Shown in pieces: positions 1 through 5,412 of a stretch of DNA of 6,077 nt. The notes beneath the pieces were generated by a model, which was given only the letters and a program-made list of their open reading frames with translations, was not told where the DNA came from and searched no databases. Source of the DNA: an uncultured Haemophilus sp. (GTDB lineage Bacteria; Pseudomonadota; Gammaproteobacteria; Enterobacterales; Pasteurellaceae). The stretch spans positions 1-6,077 of the forward strand of contig CAUGKJ010000064.1 of the NCBI GenBank assembly GCA_959600045.1, in the 5' to 3' direction. The first letter of the stretch is position 1, and the number at the start of each line of letters is the position of its first letter. Made by a program: the position numbers and the translations under genes.

Positions 1-374
1 GTGTTGGACCTAAATTGGCACTCGCGATCTTATCTGCAATGTCAGTAGAGCAGTTTGCTTACGCTATTGAGCGAGAAGAACTGTCAAAATTAGTGAAAAT
101 TCCTGGTGTGGGCAAGAAAACAGCTGAACGTTTATTGGTGGAGTTAAAAGGTAAGTTTAAAGATGTTCGCCAAAGTGATTTCTTTGTGGAGAGCAAGCAT
201 ATTCCTTCAACTTCAGAATTGTGTCAATCGGAGTGCTCAGTTGATGAAGCGGTTGCTGCATTGGTTGCATTAGGCTATAAACCAACTGATGCTGAAAAAA
301 TGGTGAAAAAAGTGGCTAAAGCAGACTTAACCAGTGAGCAATTAATTCGCGAAGCCTTAAAAGCCGCATTATAA
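1..374 (+). CDS. ruvA: Holliday junction branch migration protein RuvA, 3' part
   Basis: This is the C-terminal part of RuvA, the tetrameric protein that binds four-way Holliday junctions and loads the RuvB motor for branch migration in recombination and repair. The reading frame is open to the window edge, so the start lies outside; bases 1-2 finish a codon that is probably Gly. The 123 complete codons begin [11 protein letters not shown], the second half of the first helix-hairpin-helix of domain II. By comparison with the 203-residue E. coli protein this corresponds to about residue 81, so total length should be normal. A second helix-hairpin-helix follows ([17 protein letters not shown], bases about 102-152), then a variable linker. 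Last comes the RuvB-binding domain III ([15 protein letters not shown], and the C-terminal [10 protein letters not shown]). An internal TTG at 15 is a Leu codon, not a start. ruvB follows 13 bases after the stop, so the two are surely cotranscribed. Confidence 0.97.
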   Translation, partial: VGPKLALAILSAMSVEQFAYAIEREELSKLVKIPGVGKKTAERLLVELKGKFKDVRQSDFFVESKHIPSTSELCQSECSVDEAVAALVALGYKPTDAEKMVKKVAKADLTSEQLIREALKAAL

Positions 375-387
375 AGATTAAACAGAT

Positions 388-1395
388 ATGATCGAAGCAG
401 ATAGAATTATTAGCAGTCAGGCAAAAATGGATGAAGATGTCATCGATCGTGCTATTCGCCCAAAACTTTTAGCCGACTATGTGGGACAACCACAAGTGCG
501 AGAGCAGATGGATATTTTCATCAAGGCCGCAAAGTTACGTCAAGATGCCTTAGATCATCTTTTGATCTTTGGCCCTCCAGGTTTAGGAAAAACAACGCTT
601 GCTAATATTGTGGCAAATGAAATGGGTGTGAATATCCGCACCACATCAGGGCCTGTACTTGAAAAAGCCGGCGATTTAGCGGCAATGCTGACAAATCTTG
701 AACCCCATGATGTATTGTTTATTGATGAAATTCATCGCCTTTCTCCTGCGATTGAAGAAGTGCTTTATCCAGCAATGGAAGATTATCAGCTGGATATTAT
801 GATTGGTGAAGGGCCAGCAGCACGTTCAATTAAATTGGATTTGCCGCCTTTCACATTAATTGGTGCTACAACCAGAGCTGGTTCGTTAACTTCGCCATTG
901 CGTGATCGTTTCGGTATCGTTCAGCGTTTGGAGTTTTATTCCGTTGAGGATTTAACTTCTATTGTGACAAGAAGTGCATCTTGCTTAAATCTAGAATTAG
1001 AAGATAAAGCCGCTTTTGAAGTCGCTCGTCGTTCACGTGGTACGCCTCGTATTGCAAACCGTTTATTGCGTCGCGTTCGAGATTTTGCTGATGTGCGTAA
1101 TGATGGCATTATTTCGGCAGACATTGCTAAACAAGCGCTTTCAATGTTAGATGTCGATGATGCAGGTTTTGATTACTTAGATAGAAAATTACTTACCGCA
1201 GTGATTGAACGTTTTGATGGTGGACCAGTTGGGTTAGATAACTTGGCGGCAGCAATTGGCGAAGAGCGTGACACTATTGAAGATGTGTTAGAACCTTACT
1301 TGATTCAACAAGGATTTTTACAGCGTACGCCTCGAGGCCGAATTGCGACTTCGTTAACTTATCGACACTTTGGACTTCAGAAGCAGTCAGAATAA
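388..1395 (+). CDS. ruvB: Holliday junction branch migration ATPase RuvB
   Basis: RuvB is the hexameric AAA+ motor that, docked on RuvA, pulls DNA through Holliday junctions. The 335-residue product is full length for the family and starts MIEADR as in E. coli, which supports the ATG at 388. Visible motifs in order are: the N-terminal [11 protein letters not shown] segment (about 24-34), Walker A GPPGLGKT (62-69, Lys68), Walker B FIDE (111-114), sensor 1 GATTRAG (159-165), the arginine finger in LRDRFG (Arg174), and sensor 2 [11 protein letters not shown] (217-227). The C-terminal winged-helix DNA-binding domain includes [16 protein letters not shown] (278-293) and QRTPRGR (312-318). The ribosome binding site is poor: only weak purine runs lie in the 13-base gap after ruvA, so translation is probably coupled to ruvA. 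I saw no internal promoter. A strong terminator follows the stop. Confidence 0.98.
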   Translation: MIEADRIISSQAKMDEDVIDRAIRPKLLADYVGQPQVREQMDIFIKAAKLRQDALDHLLIFGPPGLGKTTLANIVANEMGVNIRTTSGPVLEKAGDLAAMLTNLEPHDVLFIDEIHRLSPAIEEVLYPAMEDYQLDIMIGEGPAARSIKLDLPPFTLIGATTRAGSLTSPLRDRFGIVQRLEFYSVEDLTSIVTRSASCLNLELEDKAAFEVARRSRGTPRIANRLLRRVRDFADVRNDGIISADIAKQALSMLDVDDAGFDYLDRKLLTAVIERFDGGPVGLDNLAAAIGEERDTIEDVLEPYLIQQGFLQRTPRGRIATSLTYRHFGLQKQSE

Positions 1396-1405
1396 GAGAT
1401 AGAAA

Positions 1406-1435
1406 AAAGGACATATTGATATCAATATGTCCTTT
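1406..1435. terminator. Bidirectional intrinsic terminator between ruvB and the convergent small gene
   Basis: A perfect 30-bp palindrome has arms AAAGGACATATTGAT (1406-1420) and its exact complement (1421-1435). On the plus strand it is followed by a T-rich run (CTTTT then T, 1436-1441). On the minus strand it is followed by TTTTTT (complement of 1403-1408, partly within the arm). It lies 10 bases after the ruvB stop and 15 bases past the end of the convergent gene, so it can terminate transcription from both sides. The stem is AT-rich in its centre, but its length compensates. Confidence 0.9.
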
Positions 1436-1450
1436 CTTTTTAAAACTTGA

Positions 1451-1762
1451 TTAGTTAGTTTCTTCAGTATAGCTCTTCATGCTATTTAATCTTGCTAAAC
1501 CCACATCACAGCTTTTTTGTTGAGTCGCTAATTCCATCTCAAGAATTTGCTGTTTGCTTTGATTGAGTTTACTTTTGATCTTGCCTACTTGAGTATGAGT
1601 ACCCGGCTGTTTTTCTGCTTGGGCAATCAAATTTTCTGTTTCTTTAAATAACTGTGTGCATTGTTGTGGAAGAGCAGCTTTGTTTTCTGTAATAGGTGCT
1701 GCAGTGGCAGATAGTGCCATCGAACCGAAAAGTGCGGTCAAAATTACACAAATTTTCTTCAT
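1451..1762 (-). CDS. Small exported (periplasmic) protein of unknown function
   Basis: This 103-residue protein has no function I can assign. The N-terminus is a classic Sec signal peptide: MKK, a hydrophobic stretch (about residues 5-19), then Ala-Thr-Ala at 19-21, giving a likely cleavage before AAPIT. The mature part of about 82 residues is polar, Gln/Lys/Glu-rich and predicted helical (roughly 36-52 and 60-83). It has two cysteines, Cys35 and Cys85, which could form a disulfide in the periplasm. There is no lipobox, no transmembrane segment and no catalytic motif. The start is supported by a good ribosome binding site, AGGGA (complement of 1769-1773), six bases upstream of the ATG. A candidate promoter lies at 1803-1831. 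The gene is transcribed alone, converging on ruvB and diverging from cydA. It resembles in size and layout the small Pasteurellaceae secreted proteins grouped as DUF5339; that family name is from memory and unverified. An uptake sequence lies inside the signal-peptide codons. Confidence 0.85.
   Translation of the reverse strand: MKKICVILTALFGSMALSATAAPITENKAALPQQCTQLFKETENLIAQAEKQPGTHTQVGKIKSKLNQSKQQILEMELATQQKSCDVGLARLNSMKSYTEETN
1730..1738 (+). repeat. DNA uptake signal sequence (Haemophilus-type core)
   Basis: This is the exact 9-base core AAGTGCGGT, preceded by A and followed by AT-rich segments (AAAATT, then ATTTT after a six-base gap). That matches the extended Haemophilus uptake sequence. 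Such repeats are recognised by the natural-transformation machinery of Pasteurellaceae, so they mark the lineage. It lies inside the minus-strand small exported gene, where the reverse strand ACC GCA CTT encodes Thr9-Ala10-Leu11 of the signal peptide. Confidence 0.93.
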
Positions 1763-1802
1763 TGTAAATCCCTACAAATCTTTCCAAATATCATTAGGCT
1801 AA

Positions 1803-1831
1803 AAAATAGCAAAATCCTGTCGCCCTGTCTA
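1803..1831 (-). promoter_or_regulatory. Candidate sigma-70 promoter of the small exported-protein gene
   Basis: On the minus strand, TAGACA (complement of 1826-1831; 5 of 6 to the -35 consensus) is followed after 17 bases by TATTTT (complement of 1803-1808; 4 of 6 to the -10 consensus). Transcription would begin near 1796, giving a leader of about 35 bases that includes the AGGGA ribosome binding site. The TAGACA hexamer recurs 16 bases further upstream (complement of 1842-1847). This is inferred from sequence only. Confidence 0.5.
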
Positions 1832-1913
1832 GTGGTTATTTTGTCTATTTCTTTTCAATAAAGTTTCCTTCTGATAGAGATAAATTTTTTCATTCGAGAT
1901 AAATATGCAAGAT

Positions 1914-1927
1914 TTGATGTAGATCAA
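1914..1927 (+). promoter_or_regulatory. FNR box upstream of cydA
   Basis: TTGAT-GTAG-ATCAA matches the FNR consensus TTGAT-N4-ATCAA at all ten specified positions. FNR is the oxygen-sensing iron-sulfur regulator of the CRP family, and cytochrome bd genes are known FNR/ArcA targets in E. coli. The site is centred 301 bases before the cydA ATG. Nearby -10 candidates allow two readings. With TATTTT (1954-1959) the box sits near -45, close to an activating position. With TATAGT (1934-1939) it sits between -10 and -35, a repressing position. The sequence alone does not decide between them. Confidence 0.8.
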
Positions 1928-1933
1928 TTTCGC

Positions 1934-1959
1934 TATAGTTACGCTAAATAGGGTATTTT
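1934..1959 (+). promoter_or_regulatory. Candidate cydA promoter -10 region
   Basis: Downstream of the FNR box are TATAGT (1934-1939, 5 of 6 to consensus) and TATTTT (1954-1959, 4 of 6). Neither has a good -35 at the usual 16-18 base spacing. That would fit a promoter relying on an activator such as FNR bound upstream. A third possible -10, TAGAAT (2027-2032), has only a T-run where its -35 should be. The choice between them is uncertain. Confidence 0.35.
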
Positions 1960-2056
1960 GTAACTTATATCAAAAAATGTGATCAATATAACGGTTTTTT
2001 CTATTTTTTATCCTCATAAATAGTAGTAGAATAGGGCAAAATTTTGAATGTTTATA

Positions 2057-2072
2057 TTGTAATCGGTTACTG
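2057..2072. promoter_or_regulatory. LacI/GalR-like operator motif
   Basis: TTGTAATCGGTTACTG contains the dyad GTAA-TCGG-TTAC with a central CG, the layout GTAAnCGnTTAC typical of LacI/GalR-family operators. It differs from the E. coli GalR consensus only in the outermost bases. No LacI-family regulator is encoded in the window, so the partner is unknown and the site may be fortuitous. It sits 150 bases upstream of the cydA start. Confidence 0.3.
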
Positions 2073-2098
2073 CATTCTGTTTTGATAATAGAAAAGGC

Positions 2099-2117
2099 AA
2101 TTATTACGTAAATAATT
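2099..2117. repeat. AT-rich inverted repeat in the cydA leader
   Basis: AATTATT (2099-2105) and AATAATT (2111-2117) are exact complements around ACGTA, and the overlapping TTACGTAA (2104-2111) is itself a palindrome. It has no T-tract and is weakly paired as RNA, so a protein-binding dyad is likelier than a terminator. No regulator can be named. Confidence 0.35.
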
Positions 2118-2154
2118 CAATGTTTCTTAACGATTTTTGTTGAGTAGTTTGGGG

Positions 2155-2183
2155 TGATTATTTGGGATTATCCTTGGTAATCA
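2155..2183. repeat. 29-bp imperfect dyad just upstream of the cydA ribosome binding site
   Basis: TGATTA (2155-2160) pairs with TAATCA (2178-2183), and an inner GGAT/ATCC pair (2165-2168 and 2170-2173) shares exactly the same centre, base 2169. In RNA several of the positions between could form G-U pairs. It ends 27 bases before the AAGGAG ribosome binding site. It could be an operator or a leader hairpin; no function is shown. Confidence 0.4.
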
Positions 2184-2221
2184 TAAAGTGAAAATCTTGT
2201 AGATTTATACAAGGAGTTGAG

Positions 2222-3787
2222 ATGTTAGACGTTGTTGATCTCTCACGCTTGCAGTTTGCGTTAACTGCGTTATATCACTTCATTTTTGTACCATTAACAT
2301 TAGGTTTATCTTTCGTTCTTGTGATCATGGAAACCATTTATGTTAAAACGGGCAAAGAAGTATATAAAGATATGACTAAATTCTGGGGTAAGTTATTTGG
2401 TATTAACTTTGCTCTAGGGGTAACGACCGGTATTATTATGGAGTTCCAATTCGGGACAAACTGGTCTTATTATTCTCACTATGTAGGTGATATTTTCGGT
2501 GCACCATTAGCAATCGAAGCATTACTTGCGTTCTTCTTAGAATCCACTTTCGTGGGGCTATTCTTCTTCGGTTGGGATCGTTTAACTAAAGGTAAACACT
2601 TACTCGCAACTTACTGCGTAGCCTTTGGTTCAAACCTTTCTGCAATGTGGATTTTAGTGGCAAATGGTTGGATGCAACATCCGGTAGCGGCAGAGTTTAA
2701 CTTTGAAACCGTTCGTATGGAAATGACCAGCTTCTTAGATCTTTGGTTAAATCCAGTTGCTCAAAGTAAATTCTTACACACATTAACAGCGGGTTATACA
2801 ACCGGTGCTATGTTTGTATTAGGTATCAGCGCATTCTATTTATTAAAAGGCCGCGATATCGGTTTTGCTAAACGTTCATTCTCTGTAGCGGCAACCTTTG
2901 GTTTTATCGCGGCATCAGCTGTATTAATTATGGGGGATGAATCAGGTTACGACATCGGTAAAGCGCAACCTGTGAAATTAGCTGCAATGGAAGCTGAGTT
3001 TGAAACTCATCCTGCACCAGCCCCATTCCACCCAGTGGCGATTCCAAATACTGCAGAAATGAAAAATGATTTTGCGATTGACATTCCATATTTAGGTGGT
3101 TTAATTGCAACGCGTTCTTTAGACACTGAAATCGTTGGTTTGAAAGAAATTCAAGCAAAAAATGAAGGTCGTGTTCGTAACGGTATGGTTGCTTATGATT
3201 TATTCACACAATTAAAAGCAGAGAAAAAATCAGCAGGCCAAGTAAATCCAGAAACTAAGGCAAAATTTGATGAAGTCAAAGGTGATTTAGGTTTCGGTTT
3301 ATTATTAAAACGTTACACAGATAAAGTTGTTGATGCAACGGATGAACAAATTAAACAAGCAGCACGCGATACTATTCCAAACGTAGGTCCTAACTTCTGG
3401 GCATTCCGTGGTATGTTAGCGGCAGGTGGTTTAATTATTTTACTGACCTTTGGTGCATTTGTTCAAAATTTACGTAACAAAGTGACTTCTTCTCGCTTAT
3501 TACTCAAAGCATTGCTTTGGGGTATTCCATTGCCAATCTTAGCGATTGAATTTGGTTGGTTCTTAGCTGAATTTGGTCGTCAACCATGGGCGATTTATGA
3601 AGTATTACCGGTAGGGGTGTCTGCCTCTAACTTAAGTGTAGGTGACTTATGGTTCTCTATCGGTTTAATTTGTGTACTTTACTTCTTCTTCATCATTGCG
3701 GAAATGTATTTGATGTTTAAATATGCACGTTTAGGTCCAAGTGCATTGAAAACCGGCAAATACTATTTTGAGCAATCATCTAAATAA
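2222..3787 (+). CDS. cydA: Cytochrome bd quinol oxidase subunit I
   Basis: CydA is the catalytic inner-membrane subunit of cytochrome bd oxidase. It oxidises quinol and reduces oxygen to water using hemes b558, b595 and d, without pumping protons. The 521-residue product is the expected length (522 in E. coli). Known functional residues are in place: His19 (heme b595 ligand in [10 protein letters not shown]), Glu99 and Glu107 (proton/heme pocket, in [11 protein letters not shown]), His186 (heme b558 ligand in KFLHTL), and GDESGY (238-243). The Q-loop quinol site has Lys252 and Glu257 in KLAAMEAE, and the other b558 ligand is Met398 in FWAFRGM. GRQPW is at 452-456. The Q-loop and its C-terminal extension are of the long, E. 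coli-like type. AAGGAG (2211-2216) lies five bases before the ATG. Codon use is dominated by preferred codons (GGT, CGT, TTA), suggesting high expression. cydB follows after 14 bases. Confidence 0.98.
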   Translation: MLDVVDLSRLQFALTALYHFIFVPLTLGLSFVLVIMETIYVKTGKEVYKDMTKFWGKLFGINFALGVTTGIIMEFQFGTNWSYYSHYVGDIFGAPLAIEALLAFFLESTFVGLFFFGWDRLTKGKHLLATYCVAFGSNLSAMWILVANGWMQHPVAAEFNFETVRMEMTSFLDLWLNPVAQSKFLHTLTAGYTTGAMFVLGISAFYLLKGRDIGFAKRSFSVAATFGFIAASAVLIMGDESGYDIGKAQPVKLAAMEAEFETHPAPAPFHPVAIPNTAEMKNDFAIDIPYLGGLIATRSLDTEIVGLKEIQAKNEGRVRNGMVAYDLFTQLKAEKKSAGQVNPETKAKFDEVKGDLGFGLLLKRYTDKVVDATDEQIKQAARDTIPNVGPNFWAFRGMLAAGGLIILLTFGAFVQNLRNKVTSSRLLLKALLWGIPLPILAIEFGWFLAEFGRQPWAIYEVLPVGVSASNLSVGDLWFSIGLICVLYFFFIIAEMYLMFKYARLGPSALKTGKYYFEQSSK

Positions 3788-3801
3788 GCAGGAGATGGAT
3801 T

Positions 3802-4941
3802 ATGCTTGATTATGAAATTCTACGTATTATTTGGTGGGTGCTAGTTGTTGTATTGCTTATCGGTTTCTCTGTAACAGATGGATTCGATATGGGCGTGACC
3901 GCACTTTTACCCGTAGCAGGTAAGAAAGAAGTAGAAAGACGTATTATGATTAACTCTATTGCTCCACACTGGGATGGTAACCAAGTTTGGTTATTAACTG
4001 CAGGTGGTGCAATCTTCGCGGCATGGCCGATTGTTTATTCTGTAGCGTTTTCAGGCTTCTATATTGCCTTATTCCTTGTGTTAGCTGCGTTATTCTTCCG
4101 TCCAATTGGTTTTGAATATCGTGCGAAAATTGATAATCCAACATGGCGTGCGATGTGGGATTGGGGTTTGTTTGCGGGTGGTTTTGTACCAGCATTAGTA
4201 TTCGGTGTGGCATTTGGTAATTTATTACAAGGTGTACCATTTGAATTAAATGACCTTTCACAAGCTACTTATACCGGTTCTTTCTTTGCGTTATTAAACC
4301 CATTTGCATTACTTTGCGGTGTGTTAAGCCTTGCAATGTTAGTGACTCACGGTGCAAACTGGTTACAAATGAAAACCACAGCTGCATTGCGTGATCGCGC
4401 AAGAGCAATTACACAAATCGGTGCATTAGTGACATTAATTACTTTTGTGCTTGCAGGTGTGTGGCTTTCTTTCAAAGACGGTTATGTGGTGACTAGCACG
4501 ATTAATCACTTTGCAGCATCGGCGCCAGCTTCAGGTAAACAAGTGGCAGTTGAGGCAGGTGCATGTTTCAAAAACTTCAATGAAAATCCAGCTTTATGGG
4601 CATTCCCAGTATTAGCTGTGGTTGGTGCATTATTAAATGTAGTTGCATCTAAAGCAAATCGTTGTGGTTTTGCGTTCTTCTTCTCTGTATTAACCATGGC
4701 GGGTGTGATTATTACTGCGGCAGTATCAATGTTCCCATTTGTAATGCCTTCAAGTACTCATCCAGAACAAAGCTTGTTAATGTGGGATGCAACGTCAAGT
4801 GAATTAACATTAACTCTAATGTTCTACTTGGCATTAGTATTTGTTACCATCTCATTGCTTTACACCATTTGGTCATACTACAAAATGTTTGGTCGCTTGG
4901 ATGAAAGCTTTGTTGAAGACAACAAAAACTCATTATACTAA
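3802..4941 (+). CDS. cydB: Cytochrome bd quinol oxidase subunit II
   Basis: CydB is the heme-free partner of CydA in the inner membrane and contributes to the proton path and ubiquinone binding. The 379 residues equal the E. coli length. Hallmarks are GFDMG (27-31, with Asp29), HWDGNQVW (56-63, with Trp57 and the proton-channel residue Asp58), and FFRPIGFEYR starting at 98 with Arg100. Eight or nine hydrophobic membrane segments are spread along the chain. Near the end are the FPFVMPSS and SLLMWDA motifs. The start has a clear ribosome binding site, AGGAG (3790-3794), seven bases before the ATG. An uptake sequence lies within codons 33-35. The stop TAA overlaps the AAGGAG ribosome binding site of cydX, so the two are tightly linked. 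Confidence 0.98.
   Translation: MLDYEILRIIWWVLVVVLLIGFSVTDGFDMGVTALLPVAGKKEVERRIMINSIAPHWDGNQVWLLTAGGAIFAAWPIVYSVAFSGFYIALFLVLAALFFRPIGFEYRAKIDNPTWRAMWDWGLFAGGFVPALVFGVAFGNLLQGVPFELNDLSQATYTGSFFALLNPFALLCGVLSLAMLVTHGANWLQMKTTAALRDRARAITQIGALVTLITFVLAGVWLSFKDGYVVTSTINHFAASAPASGKQVAVEAGACFKNFNENPALWAFPVLAVVGALLNVVASKANRCGFAFFFSVLTMAGVIITAAVSMFPFVMPSSTHPEQSLLMWDATSSELTLTLMFYLALVFVTISLLYTIWSYYKMFGRLDESFVEDNKNSLY
3898..3906 (-). repeat. DNA uptake signal sequence (Haemophilus-type core), in cydB
   Basis: ACCGCACTT on the plus strand is the exact complement of the uptake core AAGTGCGGT, with the extra A before it on the minus strand (AAAGTGCGGT). The downstream flank on the minus strand (CACGCCCATATC) is not AT-rich, so only the core and its 5' A match. 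It is in frame in cydB and encodes Thr33-Ala34-Leu35. Confidence 0.88.
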
Positions 4942-4952
4942 GGAGAAACAAT

Positions 4953-5051
4953 ATGTTATATGTAATTTGGGTAGTGGGTGTGTTGGCTGCAGTTATGGTG
5001 AGTGCTAAATTAACCATTGGCAAAGAAAAGTCAGGTAAATTTGACGAGTAA
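4953..5051 (+). CDS. cydX: Cytochrome bd oxidase small subunit CydX
   Basis: This 32-residue protein (MLYVIWVVGVLAAVMVSAKL, then TIGKEKSGKFDE) is the small third subunit of cytochrome bd. It is a single transmembrane helix that packs against CydA and stabilises the hemes. It aligns without gaps to E. coli CydX (37 residues, also YbgT), sharing Tyr3, Trp6, Gly9, Leu11, Ala13 and Glu25. The membrane helix is about residues 3-18 and the polar tail follows. AAGGAG (4940-4945), overlapping the cydB stop, sits seven bases before the ATG. The stop TAA shares its last A with the ATG of ybgE. The gene is short enough to be missed by ordinary gene callers. The tail is shorter than in E. coli, and Lys19 is at the helix end. 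Confidence 0.93.
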   Translation: MLYVIWVVGVLAAVMVSAKLTIGKEKSGKFDE

Positions 5052-5341
5052 TGATGATTAATTCACTCTATCAATTAAGTAATAAGGGTTCCTTGCGAAC
5101 CCTTTCGTTTATTTTAGCGTTATTTTTAACCGCGGCTTTCTTTTTAAATTTAAATCAATTTTCGACCGCACTTCGTACTGCACATCCAGCTTGGATTCTT
5201 GCGATTTTTTGGGGATTGATTAATTTGTGGATCCACGGTATCGGATTCGATATTCGCCGAGCAATATGGCAGCTCGTTTTCTTGCCATTAATTGGTTATT
5301 TCACCACAATAATTGCTATTGTTCAGCATTGGTTTTTATAA
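5051..5341 (+). CDS. ybgE: Cyd operon membrane protein YbgE
   Basis: YbgE is the small inner-membrane protein encoded after cydABX in many gammaproteobacteria; its molecular role is not established. The 96 residues match the usual length (97 in E. coli). Three hydrophobic segments are visible: about 17-34, 44-62 and 71-93. Trp60, His62 and Gly63 (LWIHGIGFDIRR) form the most conserved-looking stretch. The ATG at 5051 overlaps the cydX stop as TAATG, and a second ATG follows at once (5054). No strong ribosome binding site is present (AGG at 5033-5035 is too far and GAG at 5046-5048 too close), so translation is probably coupled to cydX. A stable hairpin lies in codons 12-18. An uptake sequence encodes Thr39-Ala40-Leu41. 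Confidence 0.9.
   Translation: MMINSLYQLSNKGSLRTLSFILALFLTAAFFLNLNQFSTALRTAHPAWILAIFWGLINLWIHGIGFDIRRAIWQLVFLPLIGYFTTIIAIVQHWFL
5084..5104 (+). terminator. Terminator- or attenuator-like hairpin inside the ybgE 5' end
   Basis: AAGGGTTC (5084-5091) and GAACCCTT (5097-5104) are exact complements around a five-base loop CTTGC. The T-rich stretch TCGTTTATTTT (5105-5115) follows. This has the form of an intrinsic terminator, although C and G interrupt the T-run, so termination may be partial. It begins 33 bases after the cydX stop, where it could cap the cydABX message or reduce read-through into ybgE-tol. It also lies within ybgE codons, so it may be only a coincidence of coding. Confidence 0.5.
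5165..5173 (-). repeat. DNA uptake signal sequence (Haemophilus-type core), in ybgE
   Basis: The minus strand reads GAAGTGCGGT then C, GAAAAT, six bases and AAATTT, a good match to the extended Haemophilus uptake sequence with its two spaced AT segments. On the plus strand ACC GCA CTT is in frame and encodes Thr39-Ala40-Leu41 in the loop before the second membrane segment of YbgE. Confidence 0.92.
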
Positions 5342-5371
5342 GAACGATAGACAAATATTATTATTTGGAGC

Positions 5372-5400
5372 TTGCACATCTAATGAACAGGTTCTAAAAT
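5372..5400 (+). promoter_or_regulatory. Candidate promoter for ybgC-tolQ
   Basis: TTGCAC (5372-5377, 3 of 6 to the -35 consensus) and TAAAAT (5395-5400, 5 of 6 to the -10 consensus) are 17 bases apart in the 71-bp gap between ybgE and ybgC. Transcription would start near 5407, only about six bases before the ATG at 5413. That would leave no room for a ribosome binding site there, but about 30 bases ahead of the TTG alternative start at 5437. Tol clusters in E. coli also have a promoter ahead of ybgC. This is inferred from sequence only. Confidence 0.35.
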
Positions 5401-5412
5401 AAGCGGCTTGTT

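Larger units (their letters stand above)
1763..2221. other. AT-rich divergent intergenic region upstream of cydA
   Basis: These 459 bases have no credible gene. They separate the minus-strand exported-protein gene from cydA and hold the regulatory elements for both. From left to right they are: a ribosome binding site (1769-1773) and candidate promoter (1803-1831) for the minus-strand gene, a perfect FNR box (1914-1927) with possible -10 elements just downstream, an isolated TGTGATCAA half-site (1978-1986), an operator-like dyad (2057-2072), an AT-rich inverted repeat (2099-2117), a 29-bp imperfect dyad (2155-2183), and the cydA ribosome binding site AAGGAG (2211-2216). If transcription starts near the FNR box, the cydA leader would be roughly 255-275 bases long. 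I looked for ArcA-type repeats because ArcA controls cyd genes in E. coli, and saw no convincing one. Confidence 0.8.

Noticed and set aside
15..374. ruvA as a complete 119-residue gene starting at TTG 15
   Set aside because: The frame stays open upstream and encodes the conserved VGPK of RuvA before this TTG, so the gene is cut by the window edge and the TTG is an internal Leu.
493..502. AAGTGCGAG in ruvB as another uptake sequence
   Set aside because: It departs from the core AAGTGCGGT and lacks the AT-rich flanks.
1416..1425. TTGATATCAA, resembling an FNR box, at the centre of the ruvB terminator
   Set aside because: The two half-sites have no four-base spacer between them, and the motif is simply the middle of the terminator palindrome between two convergent gene ends.
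1826..1847. Repeated TGTCTA hexamers 16 bases apart
   Set aside because: One copy is explained as the -35 of the minus-strand promoter candidate; two 6-base matches in AT-rich DNA are not enough to call a regulator site.
1978..1986. TGTGATCAA, a possible second FNR or CRP site upstream of cydA
   Set aside because: Only one half matches; the opposite half is an A-run for FNR and TAACG for CRP, so it is at best a half-site.
2928..3158. Minus-strand open frame within cydA
   Set aside because: It lies wholly inside the well-conserved Q-loop coding part of cydA and has no ribosome binding site or recognisable domain. The same applies to the minus-strand frames in ruvB (936-1124) and cydB (3956-4261, 4506-4697).
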